Source: Bacillota bacterium
Lineage (GTDB): Bacteria; Bacillota_I; Bacilli_A; ML615J-28; CAG-698
DNA: 64,000 bases
NCBI GenBank assembly: GCA_023410025.1
Contig: JAEYQM010000061.1
Location: forward strand, 1-64,000
Reading direction: 5' to 3'
Within the stretch, counting starts at the first letter, position 1. Every line of letters starts with the position of its first letter. Positions 1 through 7,723 of this stretch are shown here, in pieces. Position numbers and translations under genes: made by a program. Under the pieces are notes generated by a model that saw only the letters and a program-made list of their open reading frames with translations, searched no databases and had not been told where the DNA came from.

Positions 1-34
1 AAAATTATATAAAATTTATTGAAAAATTATGTTC

Positions 35-63
35 TTGCTGCATAATTATAATTATGGTATAAT
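35..63 (+). promoter_or_regulatory. SigA-type promoter of miaB
   Basis: TTGCTG at 35-40 and TATAAT at 58-63 are separated by 17 bases. A TG one base before the -10 makes it an extended -10. It lies 20 bases upstream of the miaB start codon. Confidence 0.75.
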
Positions 64-83
64 AGTTCATAAAGGTGGTTTAT

Positions 84-1523
84 ATGAGTAAAGATTATAG
101 TAAATATTTTGCTCCTTCGATTAAGGATGCACGCAAAAGATTAAATAAAGAAACGAACAAAGTAGAATATAATTTAGATGAAAATCTAGTTGGTCTTGGT
201 ATCGACAAAACATATACAATTAAGACTTATGGTTGTCAAGGTAATCTTGCAGATAGTGAAAAAATAGCTGGGATTATGGAAGAATTGGGTTACTCATTTG
301 TTGAGGAAGAAACAGGCGCAGATGTTATAATTTTTAATACATGTGCAATTCGTGATAATGCTGAACAAAGAGTATTTGGTGAATTAGGAAGAATTAAAAA
401 TCTTAAAAAAGATAATCCTAATTTATTAATAATTCTATGTGGATGTATGCCACAAGAAGAAGCTGTTGTTGAGAAGGTAAGAAAAACATATGATCAAGTA
501 GATATCATGTTTGGTACACATAATATTCATCGTTTACCAGAATACTTAAATGAAGCATATCTTACAAAAGAAAGAGTTTTAGAAGTTATGAGTTTTGAAG
601 GGGAAATAGTTGAAAACATTCCAATGAAGAGAGCTCATAATATTAAAGCATGGGTAAATATAATGTATGGATGTGATGAATTCTGTACATACTGCATCGT
701 ACCATATACAAGAGGAAAAGAAAGATCAAGAAAACCAGAAGATATTTTAACTGAAGTTCGAGAACTTGCATCAAAAGGTTATCAAGAAATAACTTTATTA
801 GGCCAAAATGTTAATGCATATGGTAAAGATTTTACTGATATTAATTATACCTTTGCAAATCTACTTGATGATTTAAGAGCTATTGATATTCCAAGAATTA
901 GATTTACAACAAGTCATCCAAGAGATTTAGATGAAGATACAATCAAGGTCATGTCAAAGGGTGGAAATATTATGCCACATCTTCACCTACCTGTACAATC
1001 AGGAAGTGACAATGTTCTTAAAAAAATGAATAGAAAATATACAAAAGAATCTTATATGGAAAAAGTAAGATTATTGAAGGAATATATACCTGGCATTGCC
1101 CTAACAACTGATATAATTGTAGGTTTCCCTAGTGAAACTGATGAAGATTTTAAACAAACACTTGACCTAGTTAGAGAAGCAGATTTTGAAGGTGCTTTTA
1201 CATTTATTTTCTCACCACGTGAAGGAACACCTGCAAGTAAATATGAAGATAATACTACTGAAGAAGTGAAAAATGAAAGACTTCAAACATTAAATAAATT
1301 AATTAATGAAGGATTTGCTAAAGGTAATAAACGTTTTGAAAATACTATTCAAGAAGTATTAGTTGATGGTGTAAGCGCTAGAAATGAAAAAGTACTTACT
1401 GGATATACTCCTCATAATAAAGTTGTGAACTTTGAAGGGGATAAGAATTTAATTGGAAAGATTGTAAAGGTTAAAGTAGAAAAAGCCTATACATGGCATT
1501 TAAAAGGAGTTATTGTTGAGTAG
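84..1523 (+). CDS. miaB: tRNA-2-methylthio-N6-dimethylallyladenosine synthase MiaB
   Basis: This radical-SAM methylthiotransferase adds a methylthio group to i6A37 in tRNAs that read UNN codons. Its 479 residues show the family order. First is an N-terminal UPF0004 domain with cysteines in [21 protein letters not shown] and LCGCMPQEE, which bind an auxiliary 4Fe-4S cluster. Next is the radical-SAM motif [20 protein letters not shown] (CxxxCxxC). Last is a C-terminal TRAM domain. An in-frame GTG lies 9 bases upstream, but it sits inside the AAAGGTGG ribosome-binding site, so ATG 84 is the better start. It is followed by cotE, the neighbourhood known from Bacillus (miaB-ymcA-cotE), with ymcA absent here. 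Confidence 0.96.
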   Translation: MSKDYSKYFAPSIKDARKRLNKETNKVEYNLDENLVGLGIDKTYTIKTYGCQGNLADSEKIAGIMEELGYSFVEEETGADVIIFNTCAIRDNAEQRVFGELGRIKNLKKDNPNLLIILCGCMPQEEAVVEKVRKTYDQVDIMFGTHNIHRLPEYLNEAYLTKERVLEVMSFEGEIVENIPMKRAHNIKAWVNIMYGCDEFCTYCIVPYTRGKERSRKPEDILTEVRELASKGYQEITLLGQNVNAYGKDFTDINYTFANLLDDLRAIDIPRIRFTTSHPRDLDEDTIKVMSKGGNIMPHLHLPVQSGSDNVLKKMNRKYTKESYMEKVRLLKEYIPGIALTTDIIVGFPSETDEDFKQTLDLVREADFEGAFTFIFSPREGTPASKYEDNTTEEVKNERLQTLNKLINEGFAKGNKRFENTIQEVLVDGVSARNEKVLTGYTPHNKVVNFEGDKNLIGKIVKVKVEKAYTWHLKGVIVE

Positions 1524-1607
1524 AGTTGTGCATATAATATAATATATTAAAGCCTAGTAGCAATTTAGTATTTTTAAGAATATATTGTTATTGAGGAGGG
1601 ATATATT

Positions 1608-2132
1608 ATGAATGAAATTCGTGAAATAATGACGAAGGCAGTAGTTGGAAAAGGCAAAAAATTAATTCGTTTAAGAAATAACCTTAATCCAGAAAACGAA
1701 GCTTTTAGTATTTTAGGCTGCTGGGTAATAAACCATGAATTCGATGCTACTTTAGACGGTACTACTGTTAATCTAGATGGAACATTAGAAGTTAACATTT
1801 GGTACTCGTATGCTAATAACACAAGAACTGAAATTGCACGTCAAGTATTTAGATATCACGAAACTGTCAAGACTCGTCAAGTTGTGAAAGATGTAAGCAG
1901 TAATAAGGATATAATTGTTCGTGTTCTTCAACAACCTACATGTACTAATGCAATTATTAATAATAATGTAATAGAAGTTGAAATTGTATTTGAAGTTCTT
2001 GCTGAAATCATAGGGGAAACAAAAATGATGGTTACTGTATTTACTAATATGGAACCTAGCGAAACCATTGAGGATAACTTCGAAAATGAAATTAACGAAA
2101 ACTTCATTAAGGAGAGAAAAATCGTTGGTTAA
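1608..2132 (+). CDS. cotE: Spore coat morphogenetic protein CotE
   Basis: CotE organises the outer coat of the endospore from the mother cell. The 174-residue protein begins MNEIREIMTKAVVGKGKK and contains the stretches ILGCWVINHEF and NTRTEIARQVFRYHE, which I recognise from the CotE family (Bacillus CotE is about 180 residues). The acidic tail, rich in E and N, also fits. A strong GAGGAGGG ribosome-binding site precedes ATG 1608. The position directly after miaB matches Bacillus synteny and supports the call. An intrinsic terminator hairpin overlaps the 3' end. Its presence is strong evidence that the organism sporulates. In Bacillus the gene is under SigE and SigK; no such promoter could be firmly assigned here. 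Confidence 0.9.
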   Translation: MNEIREIMTKAVVGKGKKLIRLRNNLNPENEAFSILGCWVINHEFDATLDGTTVNLDGTLEVNIWYSYANNTRTEIARQVFRYHETVKTRQVVKDVSSNKDIIVRVLQQPTCTNAIINNNVIEVEIVFEVLAEIIGETKMMVTVFTNMEPSETIEDNFENEINENFIKERKIVG

Positions 2133-2143
2133 CAACGATTTTT
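2117..2143 (+). terminator. Intrinsic terminator at the cotE 3' end
   Basis: AAAAATCGTTG (2117-2127) pairs perfectly with CAACGATTTTT (2133-2143) across a 5-base loop. The stem covers the cotE stop codon and ends 8 bases before the ribosome-binding site of the next gene. That gene must therefore be read by transcriptional read-through. Confidence 0.8.
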
Positions 2144-2162
2144 AAACTAAAGGGGGATTATT

Positions 2163-2630
2163 ATTAAGTTTCACATCATTAGTGCTAATGAAAGTTTAGA
2201 GAGTATTTGTTTTTTGTATGGTCTTGATGAGGATGAAATAAAAAAAGAAAACAAACATATCAGATTTTGGGATCGTTTAATTCCGGGGATAAAATTAAAG
2301 ATTCCTGTAATAAGTGAAAGAATTGATAATGAAATTACAACAATGGATCCTTTTATTGAAGACTATTATCCAAAATTGAAATTAGATTTAGATAATTTAG
2401 AAAACCAAAAATTTCAAGAAACAAATAAGGAGAGTGCTCCTATTAATAATCATGAGTTTCAAGAAGTTGAGGTAAAAGATGATAAGGAACAAAAAAAAGA
2501 AACTAAAACTAGTTTCTCAATTGAGGATATTCCTGAGCTTAAGAAGTACAATGAAATGTACAGGGTTGATCCTTACGAATATCAAAGGCAGTTATATTAC
2601 GAATACCTTAAGCGTTATTATAAACTTTAA
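2163..2630 (+). CDS. SafA-like LysM spore morphogenetic protein (probable AUU start)
   Basis: An N-terminal LysM domain runs in frame from about 2163: KFHIISANESLESICFLYG, followed by a KKEN segment and LIPGIKLKIP. This resembles the start of Bacillus SafA, a LysM protein that guides inner coat assembly. The rest is charged and low in complexity, ending in a Tyr-rich stretch (DPYEYQRQLYYEYLKRYYKL). No ATG, GTG or TTG lies between the upstream in-frame stop (2148-2150) and TTG 2214, which would cut off half of the LysM domain. A strong AAAGGGGG site (2149-2156) sits 6 bases before ATT 2163, at the position of the SafA initiator Met. I therefore infer AUU initiation, giving about 155 residues. 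The fallback is TTG 2214 (138 residues) or a base error. There is no signal peptide, as expected for a mother-cell protein. Confidence 0.7.
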   Translation: MKFHIISANESLESICFLYGLDEDEIKKENKHIRFWDRLIPGIKLKIPVISERIDNEITTMDPFIEDYYPKLKLDLDNLENQKFQETNKESAPINNHEFQEVEVKDDKEQKKETKTSFSIEDIPELKKYNEMYRVDPYEYQRQLYYEYLKRYYKL

Positions 2631-3781
2631 TCTCGATTTTTTAAAACGATACGTCCTATAAGAGGACGTTTTGTTTTTGTAATAGCATGTTTAGGACAAA
2701 CTTCACTACAACACCAACAACGAATACATATAGTTGACTTTAATTTAGGAAATTCTCCGGGTTTAATTCTAAGGGCTTTAGGTGGGCAAATCTTTGCACA
2801 TTCACCACATTTAATACATTTATTCTCTAATATTTTTGGATGTTCTAGAATAATGTTCCTAAATCCTCTTATTTTTATTAATCTTAATCCAATAATACCT
2901 AAGGCATCTTTTGGTGCAACAAATTTTAAATCTTTAAATTGATCTAATTTAGAACCGACTATTTCAATTTTATCAATATCACCAATACCGAGATTTCTTT
3001 CGTTAGCAATAGTGTTAATAAATTGTCTTCTATAATCAAGTCCAACAACTTCAACAGCTACCCTGTCTAAACTTACGGCATCTAGTGAAGCAAGAATAAC
3101 ACCTGCATGTTTTGGTACACCAGATGTTCCAGGTCCTTCACCCTCAAGTCCAATAACTCCATCACAAATATTAATAATTTGTTTATCCTTATATGAAGTA
3201 AGTATAGCACTATATAAATCATTGATTGCCTCACCAAATTGTAATGGATTAGATGCCTTTACATGCCAAGATGCTTTTGCTAATCCATATATAAAACCAA
3301 ATAAATTTTTTTCGGCACATGTTAGATATGCAAATCCATGTGTTTTTAATTTTGGTAAATTGATCATTACATCAACATCAATCATTTCTTTTGAAACTGT
3401 AAAGTTTTGATACATTTTATAATTATGTGAAGAAATTATGGTTTCAATTGTACCATTTATAATTTCTACACCTTCATCAATTAATACATCATATATTCCA
3501 TTTTTCTTTAATGAAAATACTAAGTCCTTAGTTGCTGGATTATCACCAACGATAATATTATTTGTTTTTTCCTTAATAAGCTGGATAACAGCTTTTACAA
3601 ACATAGGGTGAGTCGTAATTGCTAAGTCTTGATGAAATGCCCCTAGACAATTTAACTTTATAAACACCCTACTATTAACATCAATTTTATCAAATCCATT
3701 TATCAAATTAATAGACTCCCTAATTTTATCTTTAAGGAGTTCTAATTTATATTCGTTACATTTAACAATTGCTACTTTCAT
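2627..3781 (-). CDS. DUF362 protein with two 4Fe-4S ferredoxin motifs
   Basis: The 384-residue protein has an N-terminal DUF362 domain, with conserved patches FIKLNCLGAFHQDLAITTHP, NLPKLKTHGFAYLTCAEKN and GVIGLEGEGPGTSG. A C-terminal bacterial ferredoxin module carries CIKCGECAKICPPKAL and CIRCWCCSEVCPKHAI, two CxxCxxCxxxCP cluster motifs. DUF362 proteins are iron-sulfur proteins of unsettled function, presumed to act in electron transfer. The start overlaps the stop of the DtxR-family regulator gene by 4 bases, so the two are cotranscribed. That context links it to metal or redox control. The exact function is unknown. Confidence 0.85.
   Translation of the reverse strand: MKVAIVKCNEYKLELLKDKIRESINLINGFDKIDVNSRVFIKLNCLGAFHQDLAITTHPMFVKAVIQLIKEKTNNIIVGDNPATKDLVFSLKKNGIYDVLIDEGVEIINGTIETIISSHNYKMYQNFTVSKEMIDVDVMINLPKLKTHGFAYLTCAEKNLFGFIYGLAKASWHVKASNPLQFGEAINDLYSAILTSYKDKQIINICDGVIGLEGEGPGTSGVPKHAGVILASLDAVSLDRVAVEVVGLDYRRQFINTIANERNLGIGDIDKIEIVGSKLDQFKDLKFVAPKDALGIIGLRLIKIRGFRNIILEHPKILENKCIKCGECAKICPPKALRIKPGEFPKLKSTICIRCWCCSEVCPKHAITKTKRPLIGRIVLKNRD
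2651..2679 (+). terminator. Terminator of the SafA-like gene, inside the opposing gene
   Basis: ACGTCCT (2651-2657) and AGGACGT (2663-2669) form a 7-bp stem followed by a T-rich run on the + strand. The hairpin falls inside the last codons of the minus-strand DUF362 gene, so the two convergent genes share sequence at their 3' ends. Confidence 0.65.
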
Positions 3782-4146
3782 TTTTCTTCTAAATGTTCCT
3801 TCATTTTTCTAAATGTTTCATCACTAATTACATGTTCAATTCTACAAGCATCAACTTCAGCAAATTCATTACTAACTCCTAGATGTTCACTTAAAAAGCG
3901 AGTTATTGTTAAATGGCGTTCTAATACTTTTTCAGCCATTTCAATACCTTCATCAGTAAGCTCAATTGCACCTGTTTCATCGATTTTAATTAGGTTTCCT
4001 TTTTTTAATATGCTCATAGCTCTACTAACACTTGGTTTTGTAAAACCCATATGATTAGCGATATCAATCGAGCGAACAGTGTTTTTTGTCTTCTTCAACA
4101 TTAATATTGTTTCTAAGTAGTTTTCACCAGATTCATATAGTTTCAT
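3778..4146 (-). CDS. DtxR/MntR-family metal-dependent transcriptional regulator
   Basis: The 122-residue protein has the winged-helix N-terminus of the DtxR/MntR family (YLETILMLKKTKNTVRSIDI, then a helix-turn-helix around HMGFTKPSVSRAMSILKKG). A short dimerisation and metal-binding region follows, with HLTITRFLSEHLGV, CRIEHVISDETF and the His/Glu/Cys ligands typical of the group. It has no SH3-like third domain, so it is the short MntR-like form. ATG 4146 follows a GAGGTGGG site; the longer reading adds 13 unlikely residues. It is divergent from feoAB, whose promoter carries an 18-base palindrome. It probably represses feoAB in response to Fe(II) or Mn(II); which metal cannot be told. Confidence 0.9.
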   Translation of the reverse strand: MKLYESGENYLETILMLKKTKNTVRSIDIANHMGFTKPSVSRAMSILKKGNLIKIDETGAIELTDEGIEMAEKVLERHLTITRFLSEHLGVSNEFAEVDACRIEHVISDETFRKMKEHLEEK

Positions 4147-4225
4147 ATCCCACCTCATATATATATTATATAATATAAATTTCAATTTGTATATATTAAA
4201 ATTATTTTTAATTTTACTGTTTACA

Positions 4226-4254
4226 TTGACTAATTTTTTTAAAAGTAGTATAAT
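4226..4254 (+). promoter_or_regulatory. Promoter of feoAB
   Basis: TTGACT at 4226-4231 and TATAAT at 4249-4254 are spaced by exactly 17 bases. The expected transcription start, near 4261, is immediately before the palindrome at 4265-4282. Confidence 0.8.
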
Positions 4255-4264
4255 AATTGTGTTT

Positions 4265-4282
4265 AGTTAGCGCTCGCTAACT
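4265..4282. promoter_or_regulatory. Palindromic operator candidate for the DtxR-family regulator
   Basis: AGTTAGCG-CT-CGCTAACT is a perfect 8-bp inverted repeat with a 2-base centre, just downstream of the feoAB -10. Its core resembles the DtxR/IdeR/MntR box family (TTAGGTTAGCCTAACC type). Binding here would block transcription start or early elongation. The regulator gene lies 120 bases away, divergently. Confidence 0.7.
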
Positions 4283-4307
4283 TGGTATATAAATTATTGG
4301 AGGGTAT

Positions 4308-4538
4308 ATGCAAAGTCTAAGAAACACTGGTATTAATAAACCCGTTAAAGTATTAGAATTACAGGCTGAAGGTACATTAAGAAGAAGATTAATGGACATG
4401 GGGATAACCAAAGGCGTGCAAATTGTAATAAAAAAAGTAGCTCCACTAGGGGACCCAATCGAAATTTCATTGAGGGGATATGGATTATCGATTAGGAAAG
4501 CGGACGCTGAAAAGATCATTGTTGAGGAGGTGCAATAA
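4308..4538 (+). CDS. feoA: Ferrous iron transport protein FeoA
   Basis: This is a 76-residue SH3-like FeoA protein that assists the FeoB iron transporter. Family features include the RRRLMDMGITKGVQI stretch, the APLGDPIEISLRGYGLSIRK stretch and the terminal DAEKIIVEE. A GGAGGG site precedes ATG 4308. The stop codon overlaps the start of feoB by one base (TAATG), so translation is likely coupled. It is probably controlled by the palindrome upstream. Confidence 0.95.
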   Translation: MQSLRNTGINKPVKVLELQAEGTLRRRLMDMGITKGVQIVIKKVAPLGDPIEISLRGYGLSIRKADAEKIIVEEVQ

Positions 4539-6643
4539 TGGATAGAAACATTAGAATTGGATTAATTGGAAACCCCAATTCTGGAAAAACTACCATGTAT
4601 AATGCACTAACTGGCAGTAATCAATATGTAGGTAACTGGGCTGGTGTTACAGTTGAAAAAAAGGAAGCAAAAGTAAGAAGACATAATAATGTTATTTTAA
4701 CTGACCTACCTGGTATTTATTCGTTATCTGCATTTAGTATTGAAGAAATTGTAACAAGAGACTTCTTATTTAGTAATGATGTTGATGTTATTATTAATAT
4801 TGTTGATGCAACAAATATTGAAAGAAATTTATACTTAACAACACAATTACTAGAAATAGGAAAACCAGTTGTTATTGCATTAAATCTAATTGATGTTGCA
4901 AATAAGCGTGATGATAAAATTAATGTTGAAAAGTTATCAACATTATTAAATGTACCAATCATTGTTACCTCTGCATTAAAAAACAAAGGTTTAACTGAAC
5001 TAATTGATAAAGCAGTAAGTTTAGTTGGAACACCTACAAATTCACAGCATTTAAAATATTCATTAAGAACAGCTAAAGCAATTGAAGATATTAAAGAATT
5101 AATTAATGTTGATAGCCAATTTGATGGTGTTCATTTACTTGATAAAGATAAATTATTAATTGAAAAATATAAACTAGAAAATAACGAAAATTATAAACAT
5201 ATTGTCTCTAAATATGAAATTGATTTAGATACTGATTCAGAAACTGCTCTTGTTGAAGAAAGATATAATATTATTGAAAATATAGTAAAGGCTAGCGTTA
5301 ATAAAAAAACAGGTGTATTAACAACAACTGAAAAAATTGATCATATCATTACAAATAGGTTTCTAGCATTACCAATTTTTGTCCTTATAATGTTTGTCAT
5401 TTATTATATATCAATTACTACAATTGGTGATATGACAATAGGATTTATGGAATATCTAATAGGGGACTTAATTGGAGAAAATGTTAGAACTTTATTAATT
5501 AATTTTGGAACCCAAGAATGGTTAGTAAATCTAATTGTTGATGGAATTATTGGTGGGGTAGGATCTGTTTTAGTTTTTATCCCTCAACTTATTATATTAT
5601 TCTTATTCTTATCTATATTAGAAGATAGTGGATATATGGCACGTGTTGCATTCATAATGGACCGTCTATTTAAAAAATTTGGCTTATCAGGAAAATCATT
5701 TATTCCAATGTTAATTGGAACCGGGTGTAGCGTTCCTGCTATAATGGCAAGTAGAACCATTGAAAATGAAAAAGAACGAAGAATGACAATTATGTTAACA
5801 CCATTTATTCCATGTGGTGCTAAGTTACCAGTATTTGCTTTATTTATTGGGGCATTCTTTGGGCCACTAGCATCTATTTCAATGTATTTAATTGGAATTG
5901 CAGTTGCCATTATTTGTGGAATATTATTAAAGAAGTTAAAATATTTTAAGGGTGATGCAACACCATTTATTTTAGAATTACCTGATTACCGTTTACCTAG
6001 TTTTAAAAATACTGCGAAAAATGTTTGGGATAAAGCAAGAGGTTTCTTAGTTAAAGCAGGAACAATCATCTTTATCTCTTGTACAATTCTATGGTTATTA
6101 CAATCATTTTCTTGGGAATTTAAATTAGTTGAAGCTGAATATAGCATGATGGCTGATATTGGCCGTGTATTTGCATTTTTATTTAAACCATTAGGGTTTG
6201 GCAATTGGCAATCAACAGTTGCTATTATGACAGGTATGATTGCAAAAGAACAAGTGGTTGCTACTTTTGGTATTTTATTTAATGTTGAAGAATCATTATT
6301 AGTTGAACAAGTTAGACTTTTATTTACATCTGCTTCAGCATTTGCCTTTATGACATTTACACTTCTTGCTGCACCATGTCTTGCTGCAATTGGAGCAATT
6401 AAAAAAGAAATGGTTTCAAAAAAAGCAACATTATTAACAATTTTATTCCAAACTGGAGTAGCTTATATTGTTTCATTATTAGTATATCAAGGAGTAAGAT
6501 TATTTACTGAAAATAAGTCATTAGGTATTACAATAATAATTGCCTTATTAATCATTGTTTGTTTATTTGTTGCTATTAAGTCATCTTTAAATAAAAAAGG
6601 TTGTCCATCAGGATGCAACTGTGGATCAAACAAATGTAAGTAA
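4538..6643 (+). CDS. feoB: Ferrous iron transporter FeoB
   Basis: FeoB imports Fe(II) across the membrane. The 701-residue protein starts with a G domain: GNPNSGKTT (G1), DLPGIYSL (G3) and NLID (G4). A helical spacer follows, then a membrane domain from about residue 275 with two Gate motifs around PMLIGTGCSVPAIMASRTI and TPFIPCGAKLPVFALF. The C-terminal tail, after the last membrane helix, is short and Cys-rich (KKGCPSGCNCGSNKCK), as in many Firmicute FeoB proteins, and may bind metal. It is the second gene of feoAB and ends at a bidirectional terminator. Confidence 0.97.
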   Translation: MDRNIRIGLIGNPNSGKTTMYNALTGSNQYVGNWAGVTVEKKEAKVRRHNNVILTDLPGIYSLSAFSIEEIVTRDFLFSNDVDVIINIVDATNIERNLYLTTQLLEIGKPVVIALNLIDVANKRDDKINVEKLSTLLNVPIIVTSALKNKGLTELIDKAVSLVGTPTNSQHLKYSLRTAKAIEDIKELINVDSQFDGVHLLDKDKLLIEKYKLENNENYKHIVSKYEIDLDTDSETALVEERYNIIENIVKASVNKKTGVLTTTEKIDHIITNRFLALPIFVLIMFVIYYISITTIGDMTIGFMEYLIGDLIGENVRTLLINFGTQEWLVNLIVDGIIGGVGSVLVFIPQLIILFLFLSILEDSGYMARVAFIMDRLFKKFGLSGKSFIPMLIGTGCSVPAIMASRTIENEKERRMTIMLTPFIPCGAKLPVFALFIGAFFGPLASISMYLIGIAVAIICGILLKKLKYFKGDATPFILELPDYRLPSFKNTAKNVWDKARGFLVKAGTIIFISCTILWLLQSFSWEFKLVEAEYSMMADIGRVFAFLFKPLGFGNWQSTVAIMTGMIAKEQVVATFGILFNVEESLLVEQVRLLFTSASAFAFMTFTLLAAPCLAAIGAIKKEMVSKKATLLTILFQTGVAYIVSLLVYQGVRLFTENKSLGITIIIALLIIVCLFVAIKSSLNKKGCPSGCNCGSNKCK

Positions 6644-6649
6644 AAAAAA

Positions 6650-6667
6650 GCATCACTAAAGTGATGC
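6650..6667. terminator. Bidirectional terminator between feoB and the Pro/Tyr-rich gene
   Basis: GCATCAC and GTGATGC form a 7-bp stem with a TAAA loop. It is flanked by a run of A on the left and T on the right, so it can end transcription from both sides. Confidence 0.85.
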
Positions 6668-6672
6668 ATTTT

Positions 6673-6966
6673 TTATTGAACGTACTCGTCTTGACGCCAA
6701 TATGGTGGACGATAAATTGGATTAAATGGTGGACGATATGGATATGGTTGATAATACATTGGCGGGTAGTATGGAACTGGATAATATACTGGTGGATTAT
6801 AATTAGGTCTATTTATTCCTGCTGTATACCATAATGGTGCTGTAATTGCAGCTCCTGTTATGAAAGGCAGTAAAAATCCAATTCTTTCATCATTTCCATG
6901 TTCTTGGTTGTGATGTTCTCTTGTACTTACTAAGTAAGGATATATACTCTTAGTAATGTTATTCAT
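6673..6966 (-). CDS. Small Pro/Tyr-rich protein, coat-like
   Basis: I do not recognise the family. The 97-residue protein has a charged His-rich N-terminus (STREHHNQEHGNDER) and one hydrophobic segment (IGFLLPFITGAAITAPLWY). Its C-terminal half is made almost only of Pro, Tyr, Arg and Asn (for example PVYYPVPYYPPMYYQPYPY). Such composition is common in Bacillota spore coat and surface proteins that become cross-linked through tyrosine, so a spore-surface role is an inference. AAGGGAG precedes ATG 6966. It is a single-gene unit ending at the shared terminator. Confidence 0.7.
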   Translation of the reverse strand: MNNITKSIYPYLVSTREHHNQEHGNDERIGFLLPFITGAAITAPLWYTAGINRPNYNPPVYYPVPYYPPMYYQPYPYRPPFNPIYRPPYWRQDEYVQ

Positions 6967-7015
6967 AATAGCACTCCCTTCGATATATATCTATGAATAA
7001 TTTTATTAATTGTGA

Positions 7016-7639
7016 TTAAAACAAAAAATTATTATTAACAAATTCTTCAAGGCATAGGTCATTATCATGAATATATTTTGCAATCTTTTTACCAACATAA
7101 CGTAAATGCCAAGGCTCAAAAACATATCCAGTAATACTTTTTTTATTGTCTGGATATCTAAATATAAAACCATATTTATAGGCATTATTAAGAAGTATCC
7201 TAAATTCGTCAGTATCTTTAAATAAATCAGTTAGTCCTACACTAAGCAAAGACACATCAATTGCAAGACCTGTTTGATGTTCAGAATGTCCTGGCTTTGC
7301 GCTTAAAAATTCATCTTTATAATAGTTATATAAAAAAACTTGTTTTTGATAACTTCTGTAACCAGAAAATACATATAAGTTATAAAGCCCTAAATCATTA
7401 ACCATTTTCGTATATTGATTAAAAACAAATTTATTTATATATATTTCAAGATTAGCACAATTTGTTTTATCATTAATGTAAATAAGATTTTTTGGTACAT
7501 AATCCTTATCAAGGTAGTATTTTTTATTAACTAAAGTAATAAAGGTATTTTGAAATGGTGCATTTTTTATTTCGCTGGACTTAACATTAAAATTAGGTAA
7601 TAATAAGATAAAGAATATTAAACACATTAATTTTTTCAT
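7016..7639 (-). CDS. VanY-type D-alanyl-D-alanine carboxypeptidase (M15)
   Basis: This exported zinc peptidase trims D-Ala from peptidoglycan stem peptides. The 207-residue protein has an N-terminal signal peptide (residues 1 to about 22, ending NVKSSE). The M15B core shows SGYRSYQKQ at about 92 and the HxxGxAxD motif HQTGLAID at 121-128. EPWHLRYVG follows, with the third zinc ligand at His178. It stands alone, divergent from polA. It could serve vegetative wall remodelling or cortex work in sporulation; the sequence does not decide. Confidence 0.9.
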   Translation of the reverse strand: MKKLMCLIFFILLLPNFNVKSSEIKNAPFQNTFITLVNKKYYLDKDYVPKNLIYINDKTNCANLEIYINKFVFNQYTKMVNDLGLYNLYVFSGYRSYQKQVFLYNYYKDEFLSAKPGHSEHQTGLAIDVSLLSVGLTDLFKDTDEFRILLNNAYKYGFIFRYPDNKKSITGYVFEPWHLRYVGKKIAKYIHDNDLCLEEFVNNNFLF

Positions 7640-7723
7640 ATTTATATTATGATAAAAAAAATCATTGTTAATGTATTATTTTTGGACTTTTTGTGTTAAA
7701 ATATAAAAATAGAGGTGTAATTA

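Noticed and set aside
1531..1539. CATATAATA as a SigK-type -10 for cotE
   Set aside because: It fits CATAnnnTA, but no -35 could be placed with confidence and such strings are common in this AT-rich sequence.
7674..7702. A SigA promoter for polA
   Set aside because: TGTTAAAAT is an extended -10-like string, but no acceptable -35 lies at the usual spacing, so I left it out of the feature list.
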